Position numbers and translations under genes: made by a program. Below, one piece after another: positions 16,973 through 26,375 of a DNA stretch of 64,000 nt (its first letter is position 1; each line of letters opens with the position of its first letter). This DNA is from Dyella silvae (GTDB lineage Bacteria > Pseudomonadota > Gammaproteobacteria > Xanthomonadales > Rhodanobacteraceae). The stretch covers positions 849,375-913,374 of the forward strand of contig NZ_JAPJBQ010000002.1 in the NCBI RefSeq assembly GCF_026421305.1. Reading direction: 5' to 3'. The notes under the pieces are model-generated. The model searched no databases. It worked only from the letters and a program-made list of their open reading frames with translations, and was not told the origin of the DNA.

Positions 16973-18148
16973 ATGGCTATTGCTAAAACCAAGCGCTTCT
17001 CCCGCCTGTTCCGTCTCGCCCCGTTCGCGCTCGCCGCGGCTTGCGTGGGCGGCAACGCATTGGCGGCATCGTCGGTCACCACCGTTCCCGGCATGCCGCC
17101 GGTGACCAACCCCGCGAACATGTACAGCGAAGTGGGCGTCAATCACTTCAGCGCCGAAGTGGCGAAAGACCCTGCGCGCATCTACGTGCCCAACCTGCGT
17201 TCAAACGACGTCTACGTGATCGACCCGGCCACCTACAAGGTGGTGGACAAGATCAAGGTGGGCGAAGGTCCCCAGCATGTGGTGCCGTCGTGGGACATGC
17301 GCACGCTGTGGGTGACCAACAACGCCGAGCGCAAGAAGACCGGCAGCCTGACGCCGATCGACGCGCGTACCGGCAAGGCCGGTGCGAACGTGCCGGTCGA
17401 CGACCCGTACAACATGTACTTCACGCCGGACGGCAAAGAAGCCATCGTGGTCGCCGAGGCGTTTGCGCGTCTGGACTTCCGCGATGCGCACACCATGGCG
17501 CCGCACTCGAGCCTCCAGGCGCCCGAGTGCAAGGGCATCAACCACGCCGACTTCTCCATCGACGGCAAGTACGCCATCTTCACCTGCGAATTCACCGGCA
17601 AGCTGGTGAAGATCGATATGGTGAACCGCAAGGTGCTCGGCTACCTCGACCTGTCCAAGAAGGGCATGCCGCAGGACATCCGCGTGTCGCCCGAAGGCAA
17701 GACGTTCTTCGTCGCCGACATGATGGCCGACGGTGTGTACCTGGTGGATGGCGATAGCTTCAAGGAGGTCGGTTTCGTCAAGACCGGTGTGGGCACGCAT
17801 GGCCTGTACCCGAGCCGCGACGGCACCAAGCTCTACGTGGCCAACCGCGGCTCCAACAAGGTGCATGGCGCGCCGAAGGGCAAGGGCAGCGTGTCGGTGA
17901 TCGACTTTGCGACGCAGAAGGTCGTGGCCAACTGGCCGGTGCCCGGCGGCGGCAGCCCGGACATGGGTAACGTGAGCGCCGACGGCAAGACACTGTGGCT
18001 GTCCGGCCGCTTCGACGATGTGGTCTACGCCTTCGACACCACTACGGGTGCAGTGCACTTCGTCAAGGTGGGTCAGGAGCCGCACGGTCTGGCCGTGTGG
18101 CCGCAGCCGGGCCGCTACTCGCTGGGTCACACCGGCATCGTGCGCTAA
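16973..18148 (+). CDS. Exported YncE/YVTN-type beta-propeller protein
   Basis: A 391-residue secreted protein. A signal peptide with a basic start (MAIAKTKRFSRLFRLAPFALAAACVGGNALA) is followed by repeated 40-45-residue propeller blades, for example RIYVPNLRSNDVYVIDPATY, TLWVTNNAERKKTGSLTPID, KLYVANRGSNKVHG and TLWLSGRFDDVVYAFDTTTG. It resembles YncE and other lactonase-like seven-bladed propellers, probably periplasmic; ligand and partners are unknown. Codons are strongly biased to C- or G-ending synonyms, suggesting high expression. The gene ends before a strong terminator. Its position after the creatininase gene suggests joint expression. Confidence 0.9.
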   Translation: MAIAKTKRFSRLFRLAPFALAAACVGGNALAASSVTTVPGMPPVTNPANMYSEVGVNHFSAEVAKDPARIYVPNLRSNDVYVIDPATYKVVDKIKVGEGPQHVVPSWDMRTLWVTNNAERKKTGSLTPIDARTGKAGANVPVDDPYNMYFTPDGKEAIVVAEAFARLDFRDAHTMAPHSSLQAPECKGINHADFSIDGKYAIFTCEFTGKLVKIDMVNRKVLGYLDLSKKGMPQDIRVSPEGKTFFVADMMADGVYLVDGDSFKEVGFVKTGVGTHGLYPSRDGTKLYVANRGSNKVHGAPKGKGSVSVIDFATQKVVANWPVPGGGSPDMGNVSADGKTLWLSGRFDDVVYAFDTTTGAVHFVKVGQEPHGLAVWPQPGRYSLGHTGIVR

Positions 18149-18171
18149 GCCAAAGCTTGTGCTGCAAACAG

Positions 18172-18204
18172 AAACGGCGGCTTCGATGAGGCCGCCGTTT
18201 TTTT
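18172..18204 (+). terminator. Rho-independent terminator
   Basis: A 10-bp stem AAACGGCGGC/GCCGCCGTTT followed by four more T residues lies 24 bp past the beta-propeller stop. The reverse reading also ends the EamA gene region poorly, so it mainly serves the plus strand. Confidence 0.88.
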
Positions 18205-18236
18205 GTGCCCGAATTTTCACCCACTACAACGATTGC

Positions 18237-19295
18237 TCAAGCATGCCCATGACGATGATGGATGTCCGGATAGTGCGGGTGCGTGTGCGTGATCGGTTCG
18301 TGGCGATGCGGGTGCGTGTGCGGTTCCGTACCGTCCCATTCGAAGTCGTGATCGTGCTGATGATGCTCATCGTGTACGTGGCGATGCGAGTGGAGCATTG
18401 CCTCGTGCGTGTGCTCATGCTCGTGCCGTTCGGTGAGATGCAGCCATACACCAAGGCCCATCACCGCAGCCGACAACCAGAAGGCGAGCGAGGCGTGTTC
18501 GCCGAACAGCAGAATGGCCAGCGCAGCGCCGATGAATGGCGCAGTGGAGAAATACGCGCCGGTTCGGGCAGTGCCAAGGCCGCGCAAGGCCAGCACAAAC
18601 AACACCAGGCTGACCCCGTAGCCGAGGAAGCCGATCAGCATGGCGGGTGCGATCTGCGTCCACGCAGGCATTGCGGCGCCTATCGCCAGTCCAAGCACGG
18701 TATTGATGACGCCGGCGACCAGGCCCTTGCTGCCGGCGAGAAAGAGCGCGTCCTGCGCCGATACGTTGCGGGTGAGGTTGTTGTCGATGGCCCAGCACAG
18801 GCAGGCACCCGCGATGGCCAGCGGGCCGACCCACGTGCCCGCGCCGCCCTGCGCGCCTGACCACGAGAGCAGCACGCCACCGGCCACGATGAGCAGCATG
18901 CCAGCCACGATACGTCGATCCGCATTCTCCTTGAACACCACCCAGGCCAGCACGGCGGTGAGCACCGCTTCGAGATTGAGCAGCATGGAAGCGGTGGCCG
19001 CAGTGGTCTGCGCCAGTCCCACCATGAGCAGTAGTGGGCCAAGCACGCCGCCAAATACCACCGCACCCAGCCACCACCACCATTCGTTCGCCGGCAGTGC
19101 CGGCAGTCGTATGGCTCTGTCACGGATGACACGCACCAGATTCAGCCCCACGCCGCTACCTAGATAGAGCAGCCCGGCGAGCAGAAACGGCGACGTATTG
19201 CCGACCAGTTGCTTAGCAAATGGCGTGCTGGCACCAAACAGCGCGGCCGCAAGCAGCGCCGCCAGCACGGAGGGGGAGAGCTTGGTCTTGGTCAT
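18237..19295 (-). CDS. EamA/DMT family transporter with His-rich C-terminal tail
   Basis: A 352-residue inner-membrane transporter of the drug/metabolite (EamA) superfamily with about ten membrane segments in two EamA repeats; LNLEAVLTAVLAWVVFKENAD and TAPFIGAALAILLFGEHASL are the characteristic ends of each repeat. From about residue 289 the protein has a soluble tail with 23 His in 64 residues (patterns HEHEHTHE, HTHPHRHEPITHTHPHYPD), likely to bind Zn, Ni, Co or Cu. This suggests metal transport or metal-responsive gating, which is inference. ATG 19295 (MTKTKLSP) is chosen as the natural start before the first membrane helix; the ribosome-binding site is weak. Confidence 0.9.
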   Translation of the reverse strand: MTKTKLSPSVLAALLAAALFGASTPFAKQLVGNTSPFLLAGLLYLGSGVGLNLVRVIRDRAIRLPALPANEWWWWLGAVVFGGVLGPLLLMVGLAQTTAATASMLLNLEAVLTAVLAWVVFKENADRRIVAGMLLIVAGGVLLSWSGAQGGAGTWVGPLAIAGACLCWAIDNNLTRNVSAQDALFLAGSKGLVAGVINTVLGLAIGAAMPAWTQIAPAMLIGFLGYGVSLVLFVLALRGLGTARTGAYFSTAPFIGAALAILLFGEHASLAFWLSAAVMGLGVWLHLTERHEHEHTHEAMLHSHRHVHDEHHQHDHDFEWDGTEPHTHPHRHEPITHTHPHYPDIHHRHGHA

Positions 19296-19515
19296 GGGCT
19301 TATCGTGGCGGGACGTTGAGCCGCGAACGCAGGGAGGGCGTGTGCACCATTCTATGCTGGTCAGGTCGCTGTGGGGTGTGCGAATCATTCTTTGTCGGGT
19401 GCCAGGCTATTTGGACGTCCATACCCGTGTGATCTTTCTGGCTTGAATGGGCGATAGGTATTCACATCAATACCCAGTCCAACCGTCATCCCCGCGATAG
19501 GGGCGGTGAGAAGGC

Positions 19516-19558
19516 ACGTTGGGGCGAGGGCTGGCATTTCGGAACCCCGCCCCCACGT
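19516..19558 (+). other. Leader hairpin upstream of the luciferase-like gene
   Basis: ACGTTGGGGCG and CGCCCCCACGT form an 11-bp inverted repeat with one mismatch, 27 bp before ATG 19585. It may be a leader structure. The rest of the roughly 290-bp gap between 19295 and 19585 shows no gene. Confidence 0.35.
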
Positions 19559-19584
19559 GAAGATTTCCCCGTCGAGGAAGTCAC

Positions 19585-20580
19585 ATGATTCCCTTTTCTG
19601 TACTCGATCTGGCGCCCGTGACCCAGGGCAGCACCATCACCCAGGCATTCGCCAACACGCTGGATCTGGCGCGGCGCGCCGAAAAGCTCGGCTATACGCG
19701 CTATTGGCTGGCGGAGCACCACAATATGCCGGGCATCGCCAGCGCGGCCACCGCGGTACTGATCGGCCACGTGGCCGGCGGTACGTCGACGATTCGCGTG
19801 GGCGCCGGCGGCATCATGCTGCCCAACCATGCGCCGCTGCAGGTGGCTGAGCAGTTCGGCACGCTGGCGTCGCTGTATCCGGGGCGCATCGATCTTGGGT
19901 TGGGGCGCGCCCCGGGCACGGATCACCCCACGGCACGTGCGTTACGCCGTTACTTCGACAGTGCGGAAGCGTTCCCGCAGGACGTTACGGAACTCTTGGC
20001 TTATTTCGAGCCGGCCACCAACGATCAGCCAGTGCGTGCGGTGCCCGGCGCAGGTATCGAGGTGCCGGTGTGGTTGCTGGGCTCCAGCCTGTTCAGCGCA
20101 CGACTGGCAGCGGCGATGGGCTTGCCGTTCGCATTCGCTTCGCACTTTGCGCCGGATGCCATGGACGAGGCGTTGGCGCTGTACCGGCGCGATTTCCGTC
20201 CATCGCGTCGTTTGTCGTCGCCCTACGCCATGCTGGGCATCAACGTGGTGGCCGCCGGCAGCGATACCGAAGCGAAGCGTTTGTTCACCACGCAGCAGCA
20301 GAGTTTCATCAATTTGCGGCGTGGCATGCCCGGCCTGATTCCGCCGCCCATCGACGATATCGAAAGTTACTGGACGCCTACGGAAAAATTCGGTGTCGAG
20401 CGTGCTTTGGCGTGTGCTGTCGTGGGCGATGCGAACACGGTGCAGGAAGGTATTGAGGCATTCGTGGCGCGTCATCGCCCTGATGAGCTGATGGTCACCG
20501 CCAATGTGTTCGATCACGAGGCGCGTTGCAGGTCGTTCGCCACCGTGGCCGAAGTGAGGGAACGGATCGCAGCGAAGTAA
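19585..20580 (+). CDS. LLM class flavin-dependent oxidoreductase (MsnO8-type)
   Basis: A 331-residue protein of the bacterial luciferase-like monooxygenase superfamily, subgroup TIGR03558. Typical segments are [19 protein letters not shown] at the N-terminus, [18 protein letters not shown] (substrate/flavin region), [20 protein letters not shown] and [14 protein letters not shown], and [16 protein letters not shown] near the end. It probably oxidises an unknown organic substrate with reduced FMN and oxygen. GAGGAAGTC just before ATG 19585 fixes the start. It is a single gene converging on the HDOD gene, with 21 bp between stops. Confidence 0.93.
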   Translation: MIPFSVLDLAPVTQGSTITQAFANTLDLARRAEKLGYTRYWLAEHHNMPGIASAATAVLIGHVAGGTSTIRVGAGGIMLPNHAPLQVAEQFGTLASLYPGRIDLGLGRAPGTDHPTARALRRYFDSAEAFPQDVTELLAYFEPATNDQPVRAVPGAGIEVPVWLLGSSLFSARLAAAMGLPFAFASHFAPDAMDEALALYRRDFRPSRRLSSPYAMLGINVVAAGSDTEAKRLFTTQQQSFINLRRGMPGLIPPPIDDIESYWTPTEKFGVERALACAVVGDANTVQEGIEAFVARHRPDELMVTANVFDHEARCRSFATVAEVRERIAAK

Positions 20581-20601
20581 CGGGGTGAGGAGGCGTTTGC
20601 T

Positions 20602-21636
20602 TCAGAGCGCGGCGGTGGCAAAACTCTGCCGCAGCTCTTGCTGGCAGCGCGCGAGCAACTGCGCCGGAAACTGCGCGACAGGGTCATCGGCATAGCCGGC
20701 ATCGCTATGGAGCACGCCCTGTTCCGTCAGCACCTGGCACATCGCAAGCCGCTGGGCCGCATGCAGCACGCGGCTCATGGGCAAGGCGAGAGCGGCGTCG
20801 CCATGTTCTGCGTGTTCCAGCAGTGCGTCCTGTACGGCAGGTGGCAGATCCCAATGCCGCCCCGCCTCGACGCTGAGCTGTGCGGCGAGTTTTGCGCAGC
20901 CCTCGATGAAGGCGGGCGAGCAGGCGGGCAGGGTGGTACCTATTTCCTTGTCGAGCAGCCGCGCCACGGCACCCAGGCCGCTGTAGCAGACCAGGGCCGC
21001 CAGATTGGCTTCGAACGGGTCGCACTGGCCCTTGCTGAGGAATACGGCGGCATGGGCACACCGTTCTGCGTGGTCCCATAGCCGCTGCCCCACCACCTGG
21101 CCGTTGGCGCCGGCGCTGGCCATCAGGATGGGTTTCATCACATAGACAGAGACCACGTGGCGCAAGCCGATCTGGCCGAGCAGCACCACCGCATGCTGCA
21201 GGCTGCCCACCGGATGTGCGGTGCGGTAGGTGACGCTGCCGGTCACCCGCATGACTTCGCCGACCAGCACCGGGTCGCGGCGGATCAGGTTAGCCAGTTG
21301 CGCGCCGTTGAGGTTGTCGCTCTTCATGGCCCGCATCAGCTGCGGCAACACCGAAGGCATGCGCGGCAGGCTTCGTACGTCGAAGCGGCCGCTGTCGCAC
21401 AGGTCCCTCAGCCGCTGGAGGATGGCCTGCTCGCGCGCGACATGGGCGCTGTCGCCGGCGTTGACCGGCTGATTGAGGATGAAGCGGAAGAAGCACTGGG
21501 CGATGTCGTCGCCCGACACCACGCCGGCCGGCGGCGTGATGGCCATCGGTACTTCTTGCCGGGGCACGGACGGGCGCTGCGCCGACGTGGTTGCCGCGCT
21601 GTCTCGTGCGAAGAATCGCCACCAGTTGCCCATCAT
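20602..21636 (-). CDS. HDOD domain-containing protein
   Basis: A 344-residue protein with an HDOD domain, a catalytically dead HD-type fold used in signalling. LPRMPSVLPQLMRAMKSDN (near residue 95) opens the domain, and LANLIRRDPVLVGEVMRVTG and QHAVVLLGQIGLRHVVSVYV follow, matching the family core. No GGDEF, EAL or receiver domain is present. The N-terminus (MMGNWWRFFARD) is amphipathic and may contact the membrane. The frame remains open to 22269 but the upstream part is Arg/His-rich and antisense to the flavoprotein gene. The start at 21636 or 21633 is therefore preferred. Confidence 0.87.
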   Translation of the reverse strand: MMGNWWRFFARDSAATTSAQRPSVPRQEVPMAITPPAGVVSGDDIAQCFFRFILNQPVNAGDSAHVAREQAILQRLRDLCDSGRFDVRSLPRMPSVLPQLMRAMKSDNLNGAQLANLIRRDPVLVGEVMRVTGSVTYRTAHPVGSLQHAVVLLGQIGLRHVVSVYVMKPILMASAGANGQVVGQRLWDHAERCAHAAVFLSKGQCDPFEANLAALVCYSGLGAVARLLDKEIGTTLPACSPAFIEGCAKLAAQLSVEAGRHWDLPPAVQDALLEHAEHGDAALALPMSRVLHAAQRLAMCQVLTEQGVLHSDAGYADDPVAQFPAQLLARCQQELRQSFATAAL

Positions 21637-21734
21637 CGTGTTGCCTGCTCCCTCGCTCACGCCCCCGCTCCGCCGCTGTATCGGCACGGTATGGGAAACA
21701 TGTAGCGCCGGGCGTCCGCCTTGCGACGGTGCGC

Positions 21735-22985
21735 TCAATCTTGCGATGGCGGGTGCAGGTAGCTGACGGCGCCGAGGCCGGCGCGGCGCCCGCTGGCAAA
21801 GCAGGCGGTGAGCAGGTAGCCGCCCGTCGGCGCTTCCCAGTCCAGCATTTCGCCAGCGCAGAACACGCCGGGCAGGGCGGAAAGCATCAGGCGTTCGTCC
21901 AGCGCCTGCAGGCGCACGCCGCCGGCGCTGCTGATGGCTTCTTCGATGGGTCGAGCCCGCTGCAACCGGAGCGGCAGGTGCTTGATGGTACGGGCCAGGG
22001 TTTCGACATCGTGGAACTGGGCCTTGTCGAGCACCTCGTGCAACAGGGCGGCCTTCACCCCGGTGAGACCGGTCTGGCGCCGCAGGTGCTCGCTCATCGA
22101 ACGGCTGCCATGCGGTCGGGCCAGGTCGGAGCGCAAACGCTCCAGCGTACGGTCGGGTGCCAGATCGAGTTCGATGGTGGTGGTGCCATGCGCGGCGATG
22201 GCGTCGCGCATGGCACCGGAGAAAGCGTAGATCAGGCTGCCTTCGATGCCTGTGGCGGTGATGACGCACTCGCCCTGGCGCGCGTGCTCGCGGCCCATAG
22301 CGTCACGCAAGTGGATCACCACCGGCTTGAGTGGCGCTCCCGCGAATCGGTTGGCGAGATGCTCGCTCCAGCCGATATCGAACCCGCAGTTGGACGGAAC
22401 CAATGGCGTTATGTCTACCCCTTGCGCCATCAGCCAGGGCTGCCAGGCGCCATCGGAGCCCAGTTGCGGCCAGCTGCCGCCGCCAAGCGCCAGCACCGTC
22501 GCATCCGCGCGAATGGCGCGTTCACCCTCGGGGGTGGCCATGCGCAGCGTGCCGTCCTCGCTCCAACCCACCCAGCGATGATGCACGTGGAAACGCACGC
22601 CGCTTTCGCGTAGGCGATGCACCCAGCCGCGCAACAGCGGCGCCGCCTTCAGATCGCTGGGAAACACGCGGCCCGAGGTGCCCACAAAGGTTTCCACGCC
22701 AAGGTCGCGCGCCCATGCGCGCAGTGCGTCAGCGTCGAAGTCGTCGAGCCAGGCGCCGACTTCTTTCGCACGCGCCCCATAGCGCTGCACGAAATCCGGC
22801 TTGGGTTCGCCATGAGTGAGGTTCATGCCACCTTTGCCGGCGATCAGGAATTTCCGGCCGACCGAACCCTTGGCCTCAAAAACGTCCACGTCGATGCCCG
22901 CAGCACGCGCCGTTTCAGCCGCCATCAGCCCGGCAGGGCCGCCACCGATGATGGCCAGGCTGACGTGAGTGGGAGTGGAGGACAT
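21735..22985 (-). CDS. TIGR03862 family flavoprotein (BaiN/HI0933-like)
   Basis: A 416-residue FAD-dependent oxidoreductase of the HI0933/BaiN-like family, subgroup TIGR03862. It has an N-terminal dinucleotide-binding motif (LAIIGGGPAGLMAAETARAA), the diagnostic GRKFLIAGKGGMNLTHGEP, an internal VLALGGGSWPQLGSDG strand, and the C-terminal FAD signature GVFCAGEMLDWEAPTGGYLL. The physiological substrate is unknown for most members. ATG 22985 (MSSTPTHV) begins just before the flavin motif; an ATG at 23036 is less likely. The HDOD gene starts about 100 bp downstream on the same strand. Confidence 0.93.
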   Translation of the reverse strand: MSSTPTHVSLAIIGGGPAGLMAAETARAAGIDVDVFEAKGSVGRKFLIAGKGGMNLTHGEPKPDFVQRYGARAKEVGAWLDDFDADALRAWARDLGVETFVGTSGRVFPSDLKAAPLLRGWVHRLRESGVRFHVHHRWVGWSEDGTLRMATPEGERAIRADATVLALGGGSWPQLGSDGAWQPWLMAQGVDITPLVPSNCGFDIGWSEHLANRFAGAPLKPVVIHLRDAMGREHARQGECVITATGIEGSLIYAFSGAMRDAIAAHGTTTIELDLAPDRTLERLRSDLARPHGSRSMSEHLRRQTGLTGVKAALLHEVLDKAQFHDVETLARTIKHLPLRLQRARPIEEAISSAGGVRLQALDERLMLSALPGVFCAGEMLDWEAPTGGYLLTACFASGRRAGLGAVSYLHPPSQD

Positions 22986-23048
22986 GGCGGTTTGCGTGGC
23001 GAATGGCCCGCTATTGTACAGGCAGCCCCACGCCACGCCGTTTTCCCT

Positions 23049-23184
23049 CTGTAGGAGCGCCCTTGTGCGCGATTGGAGACGACACGCTCACGAAGCGCTG
23101 CAAAGATGCAACGAATCCATCGCGAAGACCGGCGTACGAGGCACACCCTAGCGTAGCGGCCGCGCACAAGTTCGCTCCCGCAGG
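23049..23184. repeat. REP-like repeat pair in opposite orientations
   Basis: CTGTAGGAGCGCCCTTGTGCG at 23049 onward and the inverted CGCGCACAAGTTCGCTCCCGC at 23161 onward flank about 90 bp. The GTAGGAGCG head and internal GCGC stem are typical of REP sequences that occur as inverted pairs (BIME) in Pseudomonas and Xanthomonadales. It lies between the slipin stop (23197) and the flavoprotein start (22985). Confidence 0.8.
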
Positions 23185-23196
23185 GTAGGGAGAGGC

Positions 23197-23946
23197 TCAG
23201 CTCAATTTGTCGATCAGCGGCCTTATCAGATCCAGCGGCAGCGGAAATACGATGGTGCTCGCCTTGCCGCTGTTGGCCATGTCAGCCATGGTCTGCATAT
23301 AGCGAAGCTGCAGCGACTGCGGTTGCTGTGCAAGCAGCTGGGCGGCGTCGCGCAACTTTTCGGCGGCCTGCAGTTCGCCATCGGCATGGATCACCTTGGC
23401 TCGGCGCTCACGCTCCGCTTCGGCCTGGCGAGCGATGGCACGCACCATGGTTTCGTTGAGGTCCACGTCCTTGATCTCGACATTGCTGACCTTGATGCCC
23501 CATGGGTCCGTGGCTTCGTCGAGAATCTGCTGCAAGCTACGATTGATGGAATCGCGCTGGGAAAGGATGTCGTCCAGTTCGTGCTGACCCAGCACGGAGC
23601 GCAAACGCGTCTGTGCGAGCTGACTGGTCGCCTGATAGAAATCGGCCACCTGCAGCATCGCCTTGTCGGGCTCTACCACCCGGAAATACACCACCGCATT
23701 GACGCGTACGGAAACGTTATCGCGCGAGATAACGTCTTGCGGCGGCACATCCATCACGGCCACGCGCAAATCGACGCGCATCATCCGTTGCACGATGGGT
23801 ATCAGAATGACCAGGCCCGGTCCTTTGGTGCCCGTATAGCGGCCGAGTGTCAGCACCACGCCGCGCTGGTATTCCGGCAGTACTTTGATCGAAAGAAACA
23901 GCAGTGCGGCTACCCACACCACAATGACACCGAAGAAGCCAAACAT
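23197..23946 (-). CDS. Slipin family protein (SPFH/band 7)
   Basis: A 249-residue slipin: one N-terminal membrane segment ([19 protein letters not shown]), then the SPFH domain beginning [20 protein letters not shown] and containing [20 protein letters not shown] and [17 protein letters not shown], and a coiled-coil region rich in Ala/Glu ([20 protein letters not shown]). Such proteins form membrane scaffolds. It lies 14 bp downstream of the NfeD-like protease gene, the conserved slipin-NfeD operon in which the protease partner is thought to act on or with the slipin. ATG 23946 follows GGAGAA. Confidence 0.95.
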   Translation of the reverse strand: MFGFFGVIVVWVAALLFLSIKVLPEYQRGVVLTLGRYTGTKGPGLVILIPIVQRMMRVDLRVAVMDVPPQDVISRDNVSVRVNAVVYFRVVEPDKAMLQVADFYQATSQLAQTRLRSVLGQHELDDILSQRDSINRSLQQILDEATDPWGIKVSNVEIKDVDLNETMVRAIARQAEAERERRAKVIHADGELQAAEKLRDAAQLLAQQPQSLQLRYMQTMADMANSGKASTIVFPLPLDLIRPLIDKLS

Positions 23947-23960
23947 ACGGTTCTCCTTTG

Positions 23961-25331
23961 CTATCCGGCTGGCGTGACTCGCAGCAGTAAGCCATCACGT
24001 CCCACCACACGCACGCGCGCACCGGCAGGCAGCGCCGACTCGCAATGCACGCGCCATTGTTCACCGCTGATGCGCGCCCAGCCTTCGCCGCCCGCCGGCA
24101 CCGCTTGTAGCAGCTCACCGGTGGCCAGCATCATCTGGGAGTCGCCATTGAACACGCGGGCCCGTCGCGATCGCGCCACGAGTCGGAGCAACAGCGCAAG
24201 CAAAACCATGGCGGAACAGGCGATGCCGCCAATCACGCCGAGATTCACTGCATAGCCCGGCACACCGCTGCTGAACAGCATGATCGAGCCAATGACAAAA
24301 GCGATCACGCCACCGATGCCAATGGCACCGACCGATGGCATCAGCGCTTCGGTAAGCATCAGACCAATGCCAAGTACCATCAAGGCGAGGCCTGCATAGT
24401 TCACCGGCAAAAGCTGCAGTGCATACAGGCCAATCAGCAGGCAGATCGCGCCAGCGACACCCGGTAGCAACGCGCCAGGATGAAATGCTTCGATGATCAG
24501 GCCATACATGCCGGCGAGCAGCAGCATGTAGGCGATGGTGGGGTGGGTAATGATGCCGAGAAAACGCGTGCGCCAGTTTGGCGCGTAGTCGCGAACGGAC
24601 AGGCCGGCGACATGCAGCGTGACATCGTTACTCCCGACGCGCACATGTCGGCCATCGGCTTGCGCGAGCAGTGCCGTGGTGTCGTTGGCGATCAGGTCGA
24701 TCACATGTTGTTTCAGCGCTTCCTCCGCCGTCAGCGTGGCGGCCCCGCGTACGGCCTGTTCGGCCCAGTCCGCATTGCGCCCATTGAGCTGTGCGAGCGA
24801 GCGGATCGACGCGATGGCGTCGTTGAGCACCTTGTTGGCTTCGGCATCCGTGGGAGGCTTGGCGGCGGTGCCTGCAGGCGAGGGCACATTACCCACGGGC
24901 AGCGGACTTTCCCCGCCTAACGGCACCGGTGTAGCGGCACCGAGATGGGTGGCTGGCGCCATCGCAGCGATCTGGCAGGCATAGAGGATATAAGTGCCCG
25001 CTGACGCCGCTCGCGCGCCGCTCGGCGCGACGTAACCCATTACCGGTTGCTTGGCGGCAAGCAGGCTGGCGATGATCTGCCGCATCGAATCGGAGAGCCC
25101 GCCCGGCGTGTCCAACTGCACCACGATAGCGACGGCGCCATCACGGGATGCGCGTTGCAGGGTGTCGTCGACGTATTCGGCCGCGGCTGGCCCGATGGGC
25201 CCATTGAGATCGATGCGCGCCACAAATCCGTTGGCGCGCGTCGGCCCTTCAGCAGCCGGTTGGGCCGCTGCGGTTGCGGCAAGCAGGGTGATCAGCAGAA
25301 CCCTTGCCATCGACCCAAGCCATTGCCTCAT
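23961..25331 (-). CDS. NfeD family membrane-bound serine protease (long form)
   Basis: A 456-residue long-form NfeD (NfeD1b). A signal/anchor ([20 protein letters not shown]) is followed by a ClpP-like protease domain (about 35-230) with [16 protein letters not shown] and the catalytic-serine motif [18 protein letters not shown] (Ser about residue 110), equivalent to that of Pyrococcus PH1510. Four membrane segments (about 285-400) and a C-terminal OB-fold NfeD domain follow ([18 protein letters not shown]). It is probably a quality-control protease working with the slipin. AAGGAGGCCGGT before ATG 25331 is a strong ribosome-binding site. Confidence 0.94.
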   Translation of the reverse strand: MRQWLGSMARVLLITLLAATAAAQPAAEGPTRANGFVARIDLNGPIGPAAAEYVDDTLQRASRDGAVAIVVQLDTPGGLSDSMRQIIASLLAAKQPVMGYVAPSGARAASAGTYILYACQIAAMAPATHLGAATPVPLGGESPLPVGNVPSPAGTAAKPPTDAEANKVLNDAIASIRSLAQLNGRNADWAEQAVRGAATLTAEEALKQHVIDLIANDTTALLAQADGRHVRVGSNDVTLHVAGLSVRDYAPNWRTRFLGIITHPTIAYMLLLAGMYGLIIEAFHPGALLPGVAGAICLLIGLYALQLLPVNYAGLALMVLGIGLMLTEALMPSVGAIGIGGVIAFVIGSIMLFSSGVPGYAVNLGVIGGIACSAMVLLALLLRLVARSRRARVFNGDSQMMLATGELLQAVPAGGEGWARISGEQWRVHCESALPAGARVRVVGRDGLLLRVTPAG

Positions 25332-25433
25332 ACCGGCCTCCTTGGGAACGACTACACAATGCGCCAAGGATTGTTGTTTCGGTGTGAGATGGATGCACGA
25401 CAGGAGCAACCCGCGCTGCCGCTCGTCTGGGGC

Positions 25434-25722
25434 GCTTTAAGCCCTCTCCGTATTGGCGCGTTGCGGTGTAGCCGTACCGCGTGTCGGATGGATCGATAGG
25501 TGCCGATTACCTCGAGCCCCAAGGCTCGTATTAAACACGACGCTACGAGCCTTTCAGGCCATTTTCTTTGGGTTACTTTTCTTTTGGGCCAGCAAAAGAA
25601 AAGTGACTCGGCCTCCGGCAGGAGGTCGAAACGCCCGCTGCGTAGGCGGCACGCTGGCGGAAGCGCCACATCCAGAGCTTAAGAGCAAAGGCACTGGATC
25701 CCAGCCTTCGCTGGGATGACGG
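25434..25722. repeat. Long dispersed repeat with TTACTTTTCTTTT/AAAAGAAAAGTGAC arms, copy 1
   Basis: This fills most of the 457-bp gap between genes at 25331 and 25789. It runs from GCTTTAAGCCCTCTCCG through a 14-bp inverted repeat (25572-25585 and 25594-25607, one mismatch, 8-nt loop), a Pro/Arg-like GC-rich stretch and the GGATCCCAGCCTTCGCTGGG hairpin. A longer copy lies in inverse orientation at 55206-55571. Short open frames here are not genes. Confidence 0.85.
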
Positions 25723-25788
25723 GCTGAGGCTGTGAGGCAAGCATCCACGGCGGATATGACTTAAAGCGCACCACGTCGGATGGTCTTT

Positions 25789-26301
25789 TCAGCCAAAAAT
25801 CGGACGTCCATCTCGACCGAGCAGCCCGCGCTCGATCAGCCACCGCAACGCATTGGCTGCATCCTGCTCAAACCACGCCCGCGTTGAACCGAGCCGGTAC
25901 GTATATCCCCATGCGTCCATATCCAGCATCAGCCGATCCCGCCCAACGCCAGGGAACTCATCGGCAAGGACGATCTGCAGGTAGCAGGTAGCGTCTTCTT
26001 CATCGATGGAATCGGTAGCGTCGGTGTGCACAAAGGCGCGACGTTCCGGCGGAAGCACAATGAGATGCCCCGCTTCGTGCAGCAGTGAATGCACGGGCGT
26101 GTCGTCACGTGCGTACACCGTGGTGCCGATAATGCCGGCTTCATCGTCGCCCCAGAAGCTGCCAGGAATAGGCGTGCCGGATTCGACCCGTTCCAGGCTT
26201 AGCCCGTAACGCGCGAGCAGCGCTGCAGGCGCGGCAAAGCCGATCTGGCCGACGCGCATGACGCTGGCTTCAGGAGAAGGAGTAGTGGACGGTGAAGACA
26301 T
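25789..26301 (-). CDS. Hypothetical protein with HEAGH (zinc-protease-like) motif
   Basis: A 170-residue protein that I cannot place in a named family. It carries PVHSLLHEAGHLIVLPPERR at about residues 69-88, an HExxH zinc motif with a following hydrophobic helix, and further acidic residues (DSIDEEDATCYLQ) that could supply a third ligand. No signal peptide is visible. It lies 74 bp downstream of minE on the same strand, so it may be the last gene of the min operon. The start (ATG 26301, MSSPSTTPSPEA) has a weak ribosome-binding site; ATG 26259 (MRVGQIGF) is an alternative. Confidence 0.75.
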   Translation of the reverse strand: MSSPSTTPSPEASVMRVGQIGFAAPAALLARYGLSLERVESGTPIPGSFWGDDEAGIIGTTVYARDDTPVHSLLHEAGHLIVLPPERRAFVHTDATDSIDEEDATCYLQIVLADEFPGVGRDRLMLDMDAWGYTYRLGSTRAWFEQDAANALRWLIERGLLGRDGRPIFG

Positions 26302-26375
26302 AATGATGAGAGTCGCCGCGCGCAGGCGGCGACGAGGCTGGCGAAGCGTGGCACGGAAAACTCCGTGCCACGGCA

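Noticed and set aside
18224..18454. Thr/Arg/Ser-rich frame within the His-rich transporter tail
   Set aside because: It is another frame of the repetitive His codons, not an independent gene.
21637..22269. N-terminal extension of the HDOD frame over the flavoprotein gene
   Set aside because: Composition is Arg/His/Pro-rich and the overlap is with a well-conserved gene. The start at 21636 gives a sensible protein.
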